Below, in pieces: positions 1 through 11,872 of a stretch of DNA of 64,000 nucleotides. The stretch comes from Hevea brasiliensis (taxonomy: Eukaryota > Streptophyta > Magnoliopsida > Malpighiales > Euphorbiaceae). The notes under the pieces were generated by a model that was not told the DNA's origin, made no database searches, and saw only the letters and a program-made list of their open reading frames with translations. The stretch is taken from NCBI RefSeq assembly GCF_030052815.1, contig NC_079495.1, forward strand, positions 111,192,584 to 111,256,583, in the 5' to 3' direction. A program made the position numbers and the translations under genes. The first letter of the stretch is position 1. Every line of letters begins with the position of its first letter.

Positions 1-3000
1 ACTTGAGGCAGTACTTAGATCGCAGGTCATCAAGAATCTCTGCATGCTCAATTGGTGTTGCTTCACCACAAAATACTTCATCCCATATTTTGACAAGATC
101 TGTTCAGAAGGTTTTCAAATCAGGATGCTTCCATATCCGTTATGAACTCATAAGGCGCACACAAATATACAATTGATCCCCATTGTTGCGAGATCTGTGC
201 ATGTATGCATGGCAGGTGCATGGACAGAAACATATGGGGAAGGAATTTACAGTGGACGTGAAGAATGGAGAGTCAAAATTGCATATCAAATTGCACTCCC
301 ATATACACGATCAAACTATGTAAATGCTAAGTTTATGTTCATGTTAAAAAGCTAAACAGCGGGATAGGAAAATAATTCTGTGTAAGCATGTAATTTGGAC
401 ATACCAGCCTTATCTGCAGCTGAAAGACACATGATTAGCATGTTGAATCTTGGGACTTTGACCAAATTTTCTACGTACTTGACAGCCAAATTCATATCAT
501 CACTGCCAAAGGATTAAAAGCGAAAAGAGAGTAAAGGACTTCAACAAGCTTAAACAGAAAGCCCATTTATCCCAACATTAACAACAGGAGAAAAAACTAC
601 TTACATGAAAACGGAGGCGACGCACTTAATGATGTCAATTAGCATAGGAGCAGACAACGCATTTTTGAATATCTGTGGTAATGCACTTGGAGATGTAGCC
701 TAATGATGCAAGAAAAGGTAATCTAGATCAGTGAAGTTAACAAACCAACTTGTATCAGGAAAATAGAATGAGAGGAAAGTTGGTAAGAATTTTGGTGTAC
801 AATGAAATGCCACTGTTTTTACTCATTATTAATGCTATCAATAAAACTTCTTGGAAAGATCCTAGAATAGAAGGCACAGTTAGCAAATATATCATTTTGA
901 TCACTCATTCCTCTAGAAACTATCCAAAAATACAGGTGCAGTAAAAGCCAAGATCATGCAATGACACATGTCAACCATAAGATGTCTATCATAAAAAGGG
1001 GCCAATTTTTGTACTGTTGGTTGTCCAAAAAAAATGTTGACATGCTAAATCAATATATTATAATTGGATTATCTGAAACATGCATCCTTTTATCCTTTTA
1101 AACTTAAATCATAACAACAAACCTTCAAGAGGCGAGTCTGCAATGCACGATCACCAGAAAAACCTCGCCAAGCAACCTCAAATTGATAAGCTGAATTTGG
1201 AGGGGTGATGTTTTTTGCTGCTTCAGCCGTGGCACGAGAAGCTGCTCGAGAAGCAAGCTCTTCTACTGAAGCCTTGAGCTTTTGGTTTTCCATTTTGTGA
1301 TGATATCTCTGCAAAAGCTTAACTGATAAAGTGAGTGCGGGACAAATCAATTGATTTAAGGTAGGCATACTCTTTTCTTTGTCCCTATCCCCAGTTTTCA
1401 CCCTATTAATAGTGATTACTCCTAATCTGAAAAGAAAATAAAGCGCAGGTGCAAATGCAATGATATGAAGGTGAAATACTTGCAATGAGGACAAACATAA
1501 CCATTGTCTGACCTTTTGCTTTATCAAGCACTAAAAGAAAAAACACCACAATGGAGGGAAGTCAATATTTGCAGGATCTACTTGAGAAAAACACTTACAG
1601 ATGACAATCTCATTAGGTACTCAAGACAAAAGCTCGTATCCCTCAGGAAAAAGATAAAAATGTAGATAATACTTAAGCAAGGATACCATGCATTACCTGG
1701 ACACTGTCCATATGAGAATTTGAAGTAGCATCGGTATAAGAAACATTGGCTTGATTTTCAGTTCTGCTTCCGGCTCTTGAGCTTTTGTTTTTTATTTCCT
1801 CCACTGATGAGGACTTCTTAAGAATAACCTCTCCAACACTTTCCTGCCAACAGAATTCAAAAGTTAAAACTTTGGTGAAGAGGGAAAGTAATTGCATACC
1901 TCAGAAACAGGAGAAAAAAAAAAAAATACTTATAACATATTACATTCCGACAAATATGTTGATGCACCAACATGCCACAGAGTACATGCAAAAGTTTAAA
2001 CATGAAGCATAATTTTTGAAAACTTCCAAGGTTGCACGAGAGAAAGTGATAGCTTTTGGGTATTTATTCAAATCACATGATATCACCCTTGAGAATCAAA
2101 ATTACAAAATTTTCTTCTTTACTTGTCTGCACTCAGCAGCATCCTCAAAGACAAGCTAGTTAGCAGCCTAAAAGTAAAACACAGTTCAATCACTATTTCT
2201 GCTACCTTATTCTTGTCCTTTTGACATGTAGATACACCAGTTCTTTGACTTCCACTTGAGACAGAATTGACATCATGTCCATTAATTTTTGCCTCCAAAA
2301 TTCCTCCTTTCTGTGTTCCATGCTCAGAGCTTCTTACTGCCCCAGATACCTTATGGAGAATCTCCTGGAAAGTGTTAGCAGCAATCACTAATATGATTTA
2401 AATTGAAGAAAGTAAAATCATATGGTAACATAAAGGCAAGATACTTACCTTCTCATACAATGATTTGACATCAGTATACAGCTTCTTGATTTCCTGGTTA
2501 TTAGGTTCCAACCTCAAGGCAAACTCTGAATCTGCGGTTAGCTACGTTTATTATATTAGAAGGATCAAAATCATTAAGTATATGAGAAAGAAGACCTACA
2601 CTATCAAATGCACCAACATATGATTTGGCACTATGGGATTAGCATACCCTCAACGGACTCTTTAAATCTTCCCAATTCCTTTCTAGCTGTTGCTCGGCGT
2701 GAGTATGCCTTTATGTAGCGATCATCCAGATTTAAAGCCTCTGTACAGTCATTCTCAGCTTCTTGAAATCTAATAGGCAAGATTATTATTATTTTATATC
2801 TAACAAGGAAAAAGAGTGAAAGAAAAAAGGTTTTCATATTCATTAAAACATCAATCAGAATTTACAAATAGAGAACCTATAATTAACACTTTCTGGATAA
2901 TTAGAATTTTAGAAGTTTTCACATAATATGTTTCAGGATAATTAACATTTTCTGGTTATCAACTATGGCTGTTGAGAATTTTGACATTTTAGTACTTTGC

Positions 3001-4616
3001 ATAATCAATAAGAAACATCAAGAAGTAGATAAGCATACATTGGCTTGTCAAATAAGGTGTGTAGTATGGATTACTCACTTTCTGATTTTAAGATAGGCCA
3101 TTGCCCTATTTGCATAGGCTACTGCTGTGGGAGACAAGGCTATGCTTCTCGAATAGCATTCAATAGCTTCCTTAAACTTTTTCTGCTTAAAGTACTCATT
3201 ACCCTGTAAAGAGGAAAATTGCACACTTAATATCACCCTGAATCACCTGTTGGGTGCAAATGATGGGACCACATAGAAAATTCCTACCAATTCTTTCTCT
3301 GAAGCAGCATCCACAGAGCTTTCTTCAGTCATGAAACTACTTGATATACGATCAATAGCATCAAAGTTCCTTGAATAATCATGTTGTCCTGAACTACCTC
3401 TTGAAGAATCAACTGCATAAGTGTTTCCTGCTGATCTTCTACCCTCACCAGTCTTCTGAGAAGGTGAATGTCAATCATATCATGCATCATTCACTTGCTA
3501 TGCACAGTTACACATAAAGCCTATATATGCATGCGATGGTTTCATAACCTAAAAAAACTTTTAATCAAAAACCATTAAGATGCTGATTGCAATTATTCAA
3601 ATTTCCCCTTACTGGAGATAGATCAAATAACTAGCACCGTACTTATCCTTTATATATTAACATATGTGCATTTCTCAGCTCAAAGATATAAGCAATAGAT
3701 TATTAAACTCATTCTAATAGCACACGATGAACAAACACAGTAGAAATGAACCAGCAGCGTTTGTGTTTAACGTTTATTGTTAAGCATGTCCCGGTTGGTA
3801 GGGTAGCTGAGTTCAAATCCTCCCTTTCTTATCTATCAAAACAAATTTAACTCACTAGTCACTAAGCTCCTGGAAAACCATAGCCCAAAAAAAAAAAAAA
3901 AAAATAGAACAACCAGGTTCAACACTTTCAGATGTCCACATAATATCAAAAAGAAAACTATTACTACAATTGGATTCCACTAAAATGATCAACTTCAGTT
4001 TTTTTTTTTTTTTTTTTTCTTGGTTCATCTTTCATCTGGTTCAGAGGAACTCAAACTGGAGACCCCCTATATGACTCATCAATGCTAAGCTAAATCTTAT
4101 TGTTAAACGATCAACTTCGAATGAAATAAGATTTCTGCCAAAAACTTGAGCTTTCCATTTTTTCACACAATGGCAAACATCGAAAATTTGAGGTTAAAAA
4201 AATTGTCAATTTTACCTTGTCAGAAGCTGGTGGCTTCATCTTTTTATCCCTATCCTTGAGCGAAAGTTCCCAATCCTGCAAGTCATTCAAAAACCCCTGG
4301 AAATCCTGGAAACGGGTAAACCATGAACAACTGACGACAGCAATTAAGCCAATATGAACACCAATCTCAAAAAAACTACTGAACCCACTAAAACTCTAAA
4401 CTTAAAACCCACAAATGCTGATACAATAGCTCGTTTCACATGTAAAGGACTCAAAAAAGATTAAGCCTTTGTCCTCCTCAGATGAGAAAATTTTCGTTTC
4501 CTTTCCTATTTTGCTCTTTCATCAGCAACCAAACAGAGCTTAAAGTAAAATGGAACTAAACGAAATTCACGTACCAGAGCTTGATCACGTTCATGCTTGC
4601 TCGGAACCCTAGCCAT
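1..4616 (-). CDS. RPAP3-like TPR co-chaperone (12 exons, C-terminus just off the left edge)
   Basis: Spliced minus-strand gene. Exons (high to low): 4616-4575, 4305-4216, 3455-3288, 3203-3079, 2769-2648, 2531-2449, 2364-2206, 1843-1697, 1308-1123, 699-605, 502-405, 99-1; every junction is GT-AG and phases agree, giving about 471 residues. The protein starts MARVPSKHERDQAL, has a conserved N-terminal block (DFQGFLNDLQDWE), then three TPR repeats at about residues 100-210 (GNEYFKQKKFKEAIECYSRS onward), a low-complexity linker, and a C-terminal RPAP3_C domain (from FEVAWRGF through KIWDEVFCGEATPIEHAE) ending near DDLRSKYCLK. RPAP3 is the Hsp90/R2TP co-chaperone that helps assemble RNA polymerases and PIKK complexes; the Arabidopsis relative is TPR5. 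Only a few C-terminal residues should be missing. Function is inferred from family; the fold assignment is strong. Confidence 0.9.
3780..3905 (+). mobile_element. tRNA-derived SINE-like insertion in RPAP3 intron 2
   Basis: Inside the intron between the second and third RPAP3-like exons there is a short segment with a pol III B-box-like GTTCAAATCC at 3811-3820, a possible A-box region (GGTTGGTAGGGTAGC, about 3793-3807), and a 3' oligo-A tail at about 3886-3904. This arrangement is the usual layout of a plant tRNA-derived SINE. No clean target-site duplication was found by eye, so the boundaries are approximate. Confidence 0.4.
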
Positions 4617-6091
4617 GGGTGAGAAAGGGAGAGAAAGAGAGTTGCGTCCCCAGCTGCCGGCGAGCGCGTTGTTTTTAGGTGTTTCTGGAACATGGTAGGG
4701 TGGTTTTTATTTGGATTTTTATAGCTTTCGTAGATTGAGCACCATGTGTTTAATTATTTTTAAAATAATAATTTTTATTTAATTTTTTTCAAATATAGTC
4801 TTCCCTAATATTACTTTATTAAAAATTAAAAAACTTATGTTGCTCCCTCCATTTATTATTTTTTTCACTTTATTTATTATTTTAAAAATGTAATAAATTA
4901 TTTATTTTTTTTATCACCTTTATATGTTTTAAAAGTATTTTAATCAATTATTTATATTTTTTATAAAAATTAAATAACGTAATCATTTCTTTAATTCTAA
5001 TAAAAAACTTTAAAAAACATTTGAAAGAGCATGGATAGAGTACTAAATTATTCTTATAATTAATAGATTTTATTTATTTTTTATTTTTCTTGTATTCGTT
5101 TTATAATTCGTTTAAGGTTTGTAGTTATCTCTTCTAACAATATTTTTTAAGATCAAACATGAATAGTATAAGTGGTAAGCACGATTGTGGGTAATAGATT
5201 TCAATTTTTTAAACATGTTAAATAGGAATATATTAATAAATAAATTATTATTTAATAAAAAAAACTACTTATAATTTAAAATAAAGAAAAGTAAGTGTAT
5301 CTTTATGAAACAGATGAACAATTAAATAATTTCCACTTTCATTGAAATTATAACAGTTGCCAATGTCCCTCTCCCAATAATTTGAGAATTTGACATTTAA
5401 ATTTTAGTTCTCATCATCTTTTTCCTTTTAATTGTGATTGAAGTTGGAATTTAATATCTTACAAACTTAAAAATAATTCTAATATTATTTAAATTAAAGC
5501 TTATTTATAATTTCATCAATCTTTTTCATTTCAAAATCATTTTATTTGAAATATGGTCCAATTCACTTATCAAAGTGGAAGTTTGATATGTGCATTTTGC
5601 TGCACTCTATAATACCTTGAGCTGAACGCACATCTCCTTGGCTTTTTTTGGTAGCTGGGATTTTCCTCATTTATAAAGATTAAACACCTTTATTTAAGGG
5701 ATACAGATTCTTTTACCACTTGTGCAAACTTCATTGCTTACTTTCTTGGCTTTTACTGCCACTAGCATATATGGATCTTGCACAAACGATATTTCTCAGG
5801 CATGTATGCTTTTCTTCAATGGTTGAAGAGCAGATTATCATACATGTATGAAATGATGAACCGGTAGTTCTTATTCAGGTGAATCAGGTCTAAGATATCG
5901 AGATGTGGAAACTTTGTACAATTTGATTGACAATTAAAAATGTTAACAATTTTATCTAAACCTGTAGTAGGAAATGGAACTGCAATGTCTTATCTCCAAT
6001 CATGAGATTGTTCTTTCCTCATTGCATTAATTTCTGTTTTCCTATATGATTCCTCTTCATACTCTTTGTTGACTTATCCCATTTCCAGAAC
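4617..6091. other. Intergenic, upstream of RPAP3-like gene
   Basis: About 1.5 kb between the start of the RPAP3-like gene and the stop of the PPR gene, both on the minus strand. It must carry the RPAP3-like promoter and the PPR 3' UTR. The 60 bases next to the RPAP3 start are GC-richer (CAGCTGCCGGCGAGCGCG, near 4650) and purine-rich on the plus strand; the rest is AT-rich with no ORF I can support. Confidence 0.6.
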
Positions 6092-8098
6092 TCACCAAAA
6101 GTTCTTGCAGGAACATGATCCATTGCTGAAATGATGGTAACGAGCGCGGTCCCTTACAATAATCTCTCGGTTGTAAACTTGAGAGATAAGCTTGACAGCA
6201 GAATGGCAGTCCTCACACATCCTTAGATTCTTCACTATACGAATGGTTGTTCCTGGCTTTGTGTTGATCAATCCAAAAGTAATTGCGAGCTTTTCACTGT
6301 GGTGTCGCAATGCAGTTTCCTTCTCTTCCTCCTCAATGTCAAAACAAGCCTGAGAGGTATTTGGCAAATAGCCTTCCGTTTCTATCCTCTCAATCATATT
6401 TTTCAACATCAAGTAGACTTCCTTCATATCTGGATGTGACCCATCACCCATTTTGAACTCATGAACCACACCATTTAAATCAATCATGCTAGTTCCAGGA
6501 ATGGTCTTGACTCCTCTTTCCTTCATCAGTTTCCTCACATTTGCAACATCATCCCATCTCCCGGCCTTCGCATAGATGTTTGATAATAATGCATATCGAC
6601 CACTATTTTGTGGCTCCAACTGCGTCAAAATCTTCCCTACTCTTTCACCTAATTCTGAATTTCCATGTATCCTACAAGCACCTAACAGTGCTCCCCAAAC
6701 AGCAGCATTTGGTTCCATTGGCATTGAAAATATGAGCTCCTCTGCCTCTGCCAAGAGCCCTGCTTTTCCTAGGAGATCAACTACACAGCCATAATGCTCC
6801 ATCTCAGGCTCAATATCATAAACTTTCTCCATGGATTCCAATATCTTTAGACCCTCATCTACCAATCCTTTATGTGCACAAGCATTCAATATACCCACAA
6901 AGGTGATCCTATTTGGCCTGAACTTCTCTCTTTGCATCTTAAAGAAAAGCTCAATTGCATCCTCTGCTCTACCATGCATAGCTAGCCCACAAATCATAGC
7001 ATTCCAAGTGAAGACTTCTTTCTCTTTCAAAGTCTCGAAAACATCCCAAGCCATGTCGAACCGCCCGCATTTCATGTACATATCCACCAGAGCAGTTCCT
7101 AAGACTGCATCCAAAAAATCAGGATTCTTCTTCACATAAGCATGAATCCATCTTCCTTGATCAAGAGCCCCCACATTAGCACATGCAGCTAGAACACTTG
7201 ACAAAACAAATTTCCTTGGCCTAATTTCTTCTCTTTGCATCACATTAAATACTTCCAGTGCCTCCTTATAATACCCTCCTTTGATATAACCATCAATCAT
7301 AGCACTCCAGGATATCTCATCCTTTTCACTCATATCATCAAACAACTCCCTTGCTTCTTTAACCATCCCACACTTAGCCAAACCAGATACCATTGCATTC
7401 CAAGAACCAATACTTCTATCCTCCATTTTTTCAAACAATTCTTTAGCTGAATCCACATCTCCGCACTTCAAATACCCATCAATCATCACATTAAAACAAA
7501 TAACATCCGATTCTCCATCCTCATCTAGCATTCTCCTAGCCTCCACCATATGACCAAAAGTTGCATACATTTGAATCCCAGAACTTCTTATATGCCCATC
7601 TCCACTAAGCCCTTGTTTAATCACATGAGCATGCACTTGCACGCCTTCTTTGGTTGCTTCTGCAATCCCACAAGCCTTCAACAGAGTAGGATAAGTGAAC
7701 TTATTAGGCCTTGAATTTGCAGATACCATCTCATAGTAACAAGACGTGGCCTTAAATGGTTTATTATTGTCTAAGCAACCCTTTATAATAATGTTATACA
7801 CAAAAACATTGGGATTAGGGACATGATCAAAGACCTTAAAGGCTAAGTCCAGATTGCTGAAACGGTGATTAGCATAGCATTTCACTAAGGTGCCAGAAAT
7901 ATAATGGTCTTGAAAATGGCCGCTCCTCAATATCACAGCATGGAGTTGCTTAAGATTTTGCAGTGAAGTAAAGCATGTAGTATTTAGGAGGCCTAGGACT
8001 GTTTTCTGGGATAATTTGGAAGTGGGTTTGTTCTGTGTCGGTGAAAGATGATGATGATGATGAGGAAGATTTATTGTAGTGGTGGTGGTTGTCTGCAT
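6092..8098 (-). CDS. PLS-class pentatricopeptide repeat protein, DYW subgroup
   Basis: Single uninterrupted ORF of 668 residues, as expected for intronless plant PPR genes. After a polar, presumably organelle-targeting N-terminus that carries a run of Thr and a run of five His, about a dozen P, L and S type PPR motifs run from near residue 70 to 480 (for example VICFNVMIDGYLKCGDVDSA). E and E+ motifs follow, with a PG-box-like PGTSMIDL. The C-terminal DYW cytidine-deaminase domain has the HxE zinc motif (HHSEKLA) and CxxC (CEDC); the terminal tripeptide is NFW instead of DYW. Such proteins bind organelle RNA and direct C-to-U editing. The target site cannot be read from sequence here. The start ATG at 8098 is the first in frame after the upstream AT-rich region. 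Confidence 0.93.
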   Translation of the reverse strand: MQTTTTTTINLPHHHHHLSPTQNKPTSKLSQKTVLGLLNTTCFTSLQNLKQLHAVILRSGHFQDHYISGTLVKCYANHRFSNLDLAFKVFDHVPNPNVFVYNIIIKGCLDNNKPFKATSCYYEMVSANSRPNKFTYPTLLKACGIAEATKEGVQVHAHVIKQGLSGDGHIRSSGIQMYATFGHMVEARRMLDEDGESDVICFNVMIDGYLKCGDVDSAKELFEKMEDRSIGSWNAMVSGLAKCGMVKEARELFDDMSEKDEISWSAMIDGYIKGGYYKEALEVFNVMQREEIRPRKFVLSSVLAACANVGALDQGRWIHAYVKKNPDFLDAVLGTALVDMYMKCGRFDMAWDVFETLKEKEVFTWNAMICGLAMHGRAEDAIELFFKMQREKFRPNRITFVGILNACAHKGLVDEGLKILESMEKVYDIEPEMEHYGCVVDLLGKAGLLAEAEELIFSMPMEPNAAVWGALLGACRIHGNSELGERVGKILTQLEPQNSGRYALLSNIYAKAGRWDDVANVRKLMKERGVKTIPGTSMIDLNGVVHEFKMGDGSHPDMKEVYLMLKNMIERIETEGYLPNTSQACFDIEEEEKETALRHHSEKLAITFGLINTKPGTTIRIVKNLRMCEDCHSAVKLISQVYNREIIVRDRARYHHFSNGSCSCKNFW

Positions 8099-8378
8099 AT
8101 TTCTTTGCTTTATCCAGAACTCGCCAGTGCTTAGGATAATATACCACGCACATGAAAAGCTTTATTTATTTATTTATTTTTACTGTCCCATAGTAGAAAT
8201 AAATATCCATTTTGTTGTGCAAATCATATGAAATGCTGTACTAGTTAAATGCTCATGCCCTGTATAATTTATTTATAATTTTGATAGTATAATTTTGTTC
8301 TTTTACTAATTTTATAATATATCATGAATAGTTTTTTAATAAAATAAATATCAAAAATTATAAATTGAAAAGGAAAAA

Positions 8379-8422
<44 letters not shown>

Positions 8423-10219
8423 CAATTTTTTTAAATTATATTATACACTAATTCCATTACAAATTAAATCATATACTTTTCAACTTTTTTAGTTATACGC
8501 TATCATCACTAGGTCCGTTAATTACCTAATGATAATGAGCCTACATTGTTAGATGCCACACCACGCCAATGGACATAATGTTAGTAAGGCATGATTAGGA
8601 AAGTTTAAAATTATAGAATTTAATTAATATTTAATTATTATGGGATATAATTATAAAAAAAAAAAATTAAAAGTCAAGGTTTTTTTTTTTTTTTTTAATT
8701 TCACCATTGATTAAACTCACCGGATCTAATTTAATTAGGTTGCAATGTCCATTATTATTGGATAAATTTAAAATCAAATGTATAATTTTTTCTACCTAAT
8801 TTGAACTAATTTAATGATTGTGGTAAATTTTATCCCAATTCCTCAATTTGGTTAGAATTTATTGAATTTAAAATTACTCATAATTTATTTTAATTTATAC
8901 AAATTTTTAAATTTAAAAGTTAATTAATAATTCAATTTGATTAATGTAATTGATTTGAAAATATTTCAAAATAAAAATGTAATAAATTACTAGTGAAATA
9001 AATGAAAATGAAAAAAAAAGTCATAAAATGACATGAAATGAAGTAATTTCAAATTTATTTTTTTAATTTTCAAATTAAGTAATTATATCTTATGAGAGTA
9101 AATTATTAAAAAAAATGATACTTTTAATTTTTTATATTTTTTTACAATTACATTTTATATTAATTATATTACCAATTAAGCTATATATTTTTTTAATTTT
9201 TCTTAATTATATCTTGTCTCACTGAGTTTGTTAGTTTGATGTGGCAGATCCATTAAATAATTAATGAACCTAGTGACAGTTGGATATAATTAAAAAAGAT
9301 TTAAGGAGCATAGAATTTAATTGTAATTTAATTAATATATAATATAATTAAAAAAAATAAAAGGACATTTTTTTTCATAATTTTCCAAGTTAACAATAAA
9401 ACTTAGATAATAATATATCTAATATTTTCATTAAAAATTAATTTTTAAATAAGAAAATATGATGCCAATATTTTAACAATCCCAATTTAAATAGCAAAAA
9501 TACTTTGATAACTTTTTAATTTTTATGATTTTAATTGAGATAGATTCAATATATAAAACCTTAAACTTTGATCATATACTTTTATGAGACTTTAAGTTAC
9601 AGGTCCTTTAAATTCTTGAGATAAATTTTACATATGGTAGGAATGATCGATATAATGTATCAATTGAAATTTAGAATTTGAAAACATTGTTATTAGTTAA
9701 GAGAAATTATTTAACACCAAATAGCAATATGAAAATAATTATTAAAAAAAAATTATATAATAATGATATTAATAATGCTTTAACAATTTTCTTTAAACAC
9801 AAGAGTTAATTCCTTCTTACCCATGAACATTCCCTCCAGTTGACATTCAAGTATTTTTTTGTACTTGCTATAAGAATTTGGTTCTTGCATATTTATATTT
9901 ATCCTGCTTGATAATAGTTTTTAATGTAATGTTTAATAAAATAATTAAAAATATTATTTCTCTTATTTATACTGTTATGTGATATAGTATCATTTTAATA
10001 AAAATTGATAATGCTATAAATTTCATGCAAAATCAATCAAACTGGTACATTTTTTCTCCATTTATCTCGTACACATCTAAAATTTCCTTGTATTCACCTC
10101 TTTCTAACTAAAGCAAAACAATTCTTTAAAATGGACAAAAACTGGACAATTTACAATATGCATCAACAAAAAGAAAAAAGCTTATTACTAGGCTACGTAC
10201 CTTGAGATTTTCCCCCAAA
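8099..10219. other. Divergent intergenic region between PPR and pectinesterase
   Basis: About 2.1 kb, very AT-rich, serving as promoter space for both flanking divergent genes. It holds a perfect (AT)n microsatellite at about 8387-8420 next to an A-tract, poly-T/poly-A runs, and many short diverged AT-rich blocks. I see no ORF or recognisable mobile element in it. Confidence 0.6.
8387..8420. repeat. (AT)n microsatellite
   Basis: About 17 uninterrupted AT units directly after a run of A. A likely polymorphic simple-sequence marker. Confidence 0.9.
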
Positions 10220-11872
10220 ATGCGTTCTCTTCTCTTCAATCTCCACTTTATAATGGTACTCTTTCTCTTTTCCTGCACATCCAAAACAGACAATAGCAGC
10301 ATTGCAAAGACTATCACAGTTGATAAAGGAGGCAATGGAGGCTTTTCTAGTGTACAAAGAGCCATTGATTCTGTCCCCTCAAACAAAAAAGAATGGACTC
10401 TTATCAGTGTAAAATCTGGTATTTACAAGTAGGTTAGACCAACTCTATCAGTTTATTTTATTTTATTTTTTTGTTGATCATATATTCTGATTAGAGTTTA
10501 AATCCATTGATCGTATCGTAATCTTACAGTTTTTAAAACAAACTCCAATATCATCGAATTAAAACTTATTGATACTATTAGTAATAATAATTTTATTTTC
10601 ATTGTCTTATTTATTTATTTTTTTTAATTTATGCAGTGAAAAAGTTGTAGTCCCTGAAGACAAGCCATTCATTATTCTTGTAGGAGAGAGCATCAAGAAG
10701 ACTTTGATACAATGGGGAGATCATGGCAGCTCCAACCTCAGTGCTACATTCACATTGAGAGCCGATAATTTTGTTGCTATGAACCTATCATTTGTGGTAA
10801 ATAATACAGGAAAGCACAATGCTATTTCTATATTTTCCTTAAACCGTTGCTATATTACAATAAAATTGCTGCTTTTTATCCCAAAAAAAAAAGCAGAACA
10901 CATACAATCTTGATACACCGGATTTAGATGATCGGAACACTATTTTGTGGGCTCCGGCGGCTACAATATACGGTGACAAGGCAAGCTTTTACTTATGCGG
11001 ATTTGTTGGAGTTCAAGACACTTTAACAGATGCTCTTGGCCGTCACTTTTTTGTATCTTGCTATATTCAAGGAACAATAGATTTCATCTGGGGGAAAGGC
11101 CAATCAGTCTACAAGGTTAGAAATGAATTAACAAATATGTAATTAAACTAATAAAATATTATTAAATAAATATATTGTTATGATGCGGCTTTATAGTCCA
11201 TATGATTATATAGGTCTGAATTCATAGTAGGTTTGGGATTAGAGTTCCGAGTTCGTGGCATGGACTAATATAAATATTACTAATATTTAATACATTATTT
11301 TTGCACAGAATTGTGTTTTCAATGCGACCACTGGAATGCTAGGTGGAAGAGCTGGTTATATTACAGCTCAAGGGAGAGCAAACTCTAATGACCCTAGTGG
11401 TTTTGTGTTCCTCTCAGGTTTTATCTATAGTACTGGTCCTGTTTATTTGGGAAGAGCATACAACCAATATTCAAGAGTAGTGTTCAAGAACACTTACATG
11501 TCCATAGTTGTCCAGCCTAAGGGTTGGTCTTCATGGGGGTTTGTGGGTAAAGAGTAAGTAAAGAACCTTAGAAATTTTCCTGGTGCTATTTGAAGTCTAT
11601 TGGTAATTTCAAAAGGAGTGCTAGCGCTAGTGGTCATCTATGATGACTGACGCTAGCATTTCCCTAATTTCAACAGTTTAACACTTGATGTTGTCTTTGA
11701 TAGGGCTGATATTGTATATTCGGAGGTGTCTTGCTTAGGACCCGGGGCAAAAATGTCGCAGCGAGTGAAATGGGAGAAGAAATTATTAACTGAGGATTTG
11801 AAGAAGTTAACGGATCTTAATAAGTTCATAAATGAAGATGGATGGATTCAAGGGCAACCTAGACTCAAATGA
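10220..11872 (+). CDS. Pectinesterase (pectin methylesterase), no PMEI pro-domain
   Basis: Five exons: 10220-10428, 10637-10796, 10897-11115, 11309-11553, 11704-11872; all GT-AG, phases agree, 333 residues. The ATG at 10220 opens a hydrophobic signal peptide ([19 protein letters not shown]). The single PF01095 domain follows directly, so this is the short class without inhibitor pro-region. Catalytic features are present: GVQDTL (oxyanion Gln and acid/base Asp), [10 protein letters not shown] (nucleophile Asp) and YLGRAY with the substrate-binding Arg. Two aromatic positions differ from the usual PME consensus: DFIWG for DFIFG, and LGRAY where most enzymes have GRxW. The enzyme demethylates homogalacturonan in the cell wall. 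Exact orthology (PME29-like group) is a guess. Confidence 0.88.
11619..11658. repeat. Short imperfect inverted repeat in pectinesterase intron 4
   Basis: TGCTAGCGCTAGTGGTCATC at 11619-11638 pairs with the reverse complement of 11642-11658 (GATGACTGACGCTAGCA), leaving a three-base loop. It may be the footprint of a small MITE or a local foldback; no function can be assigned. Confidence 0.55.

Noticed and set aside
6541..7450. Several plus-strand ORFs of 64-102 codons
   Set aside because: Antisense shadows of the PPR coding sequence.
10202..10219. Upstream start for pectinesterase at 10202
   Set aside because: The codon there is TTG; the first ATG, 10220, directly opens the signal peptide.
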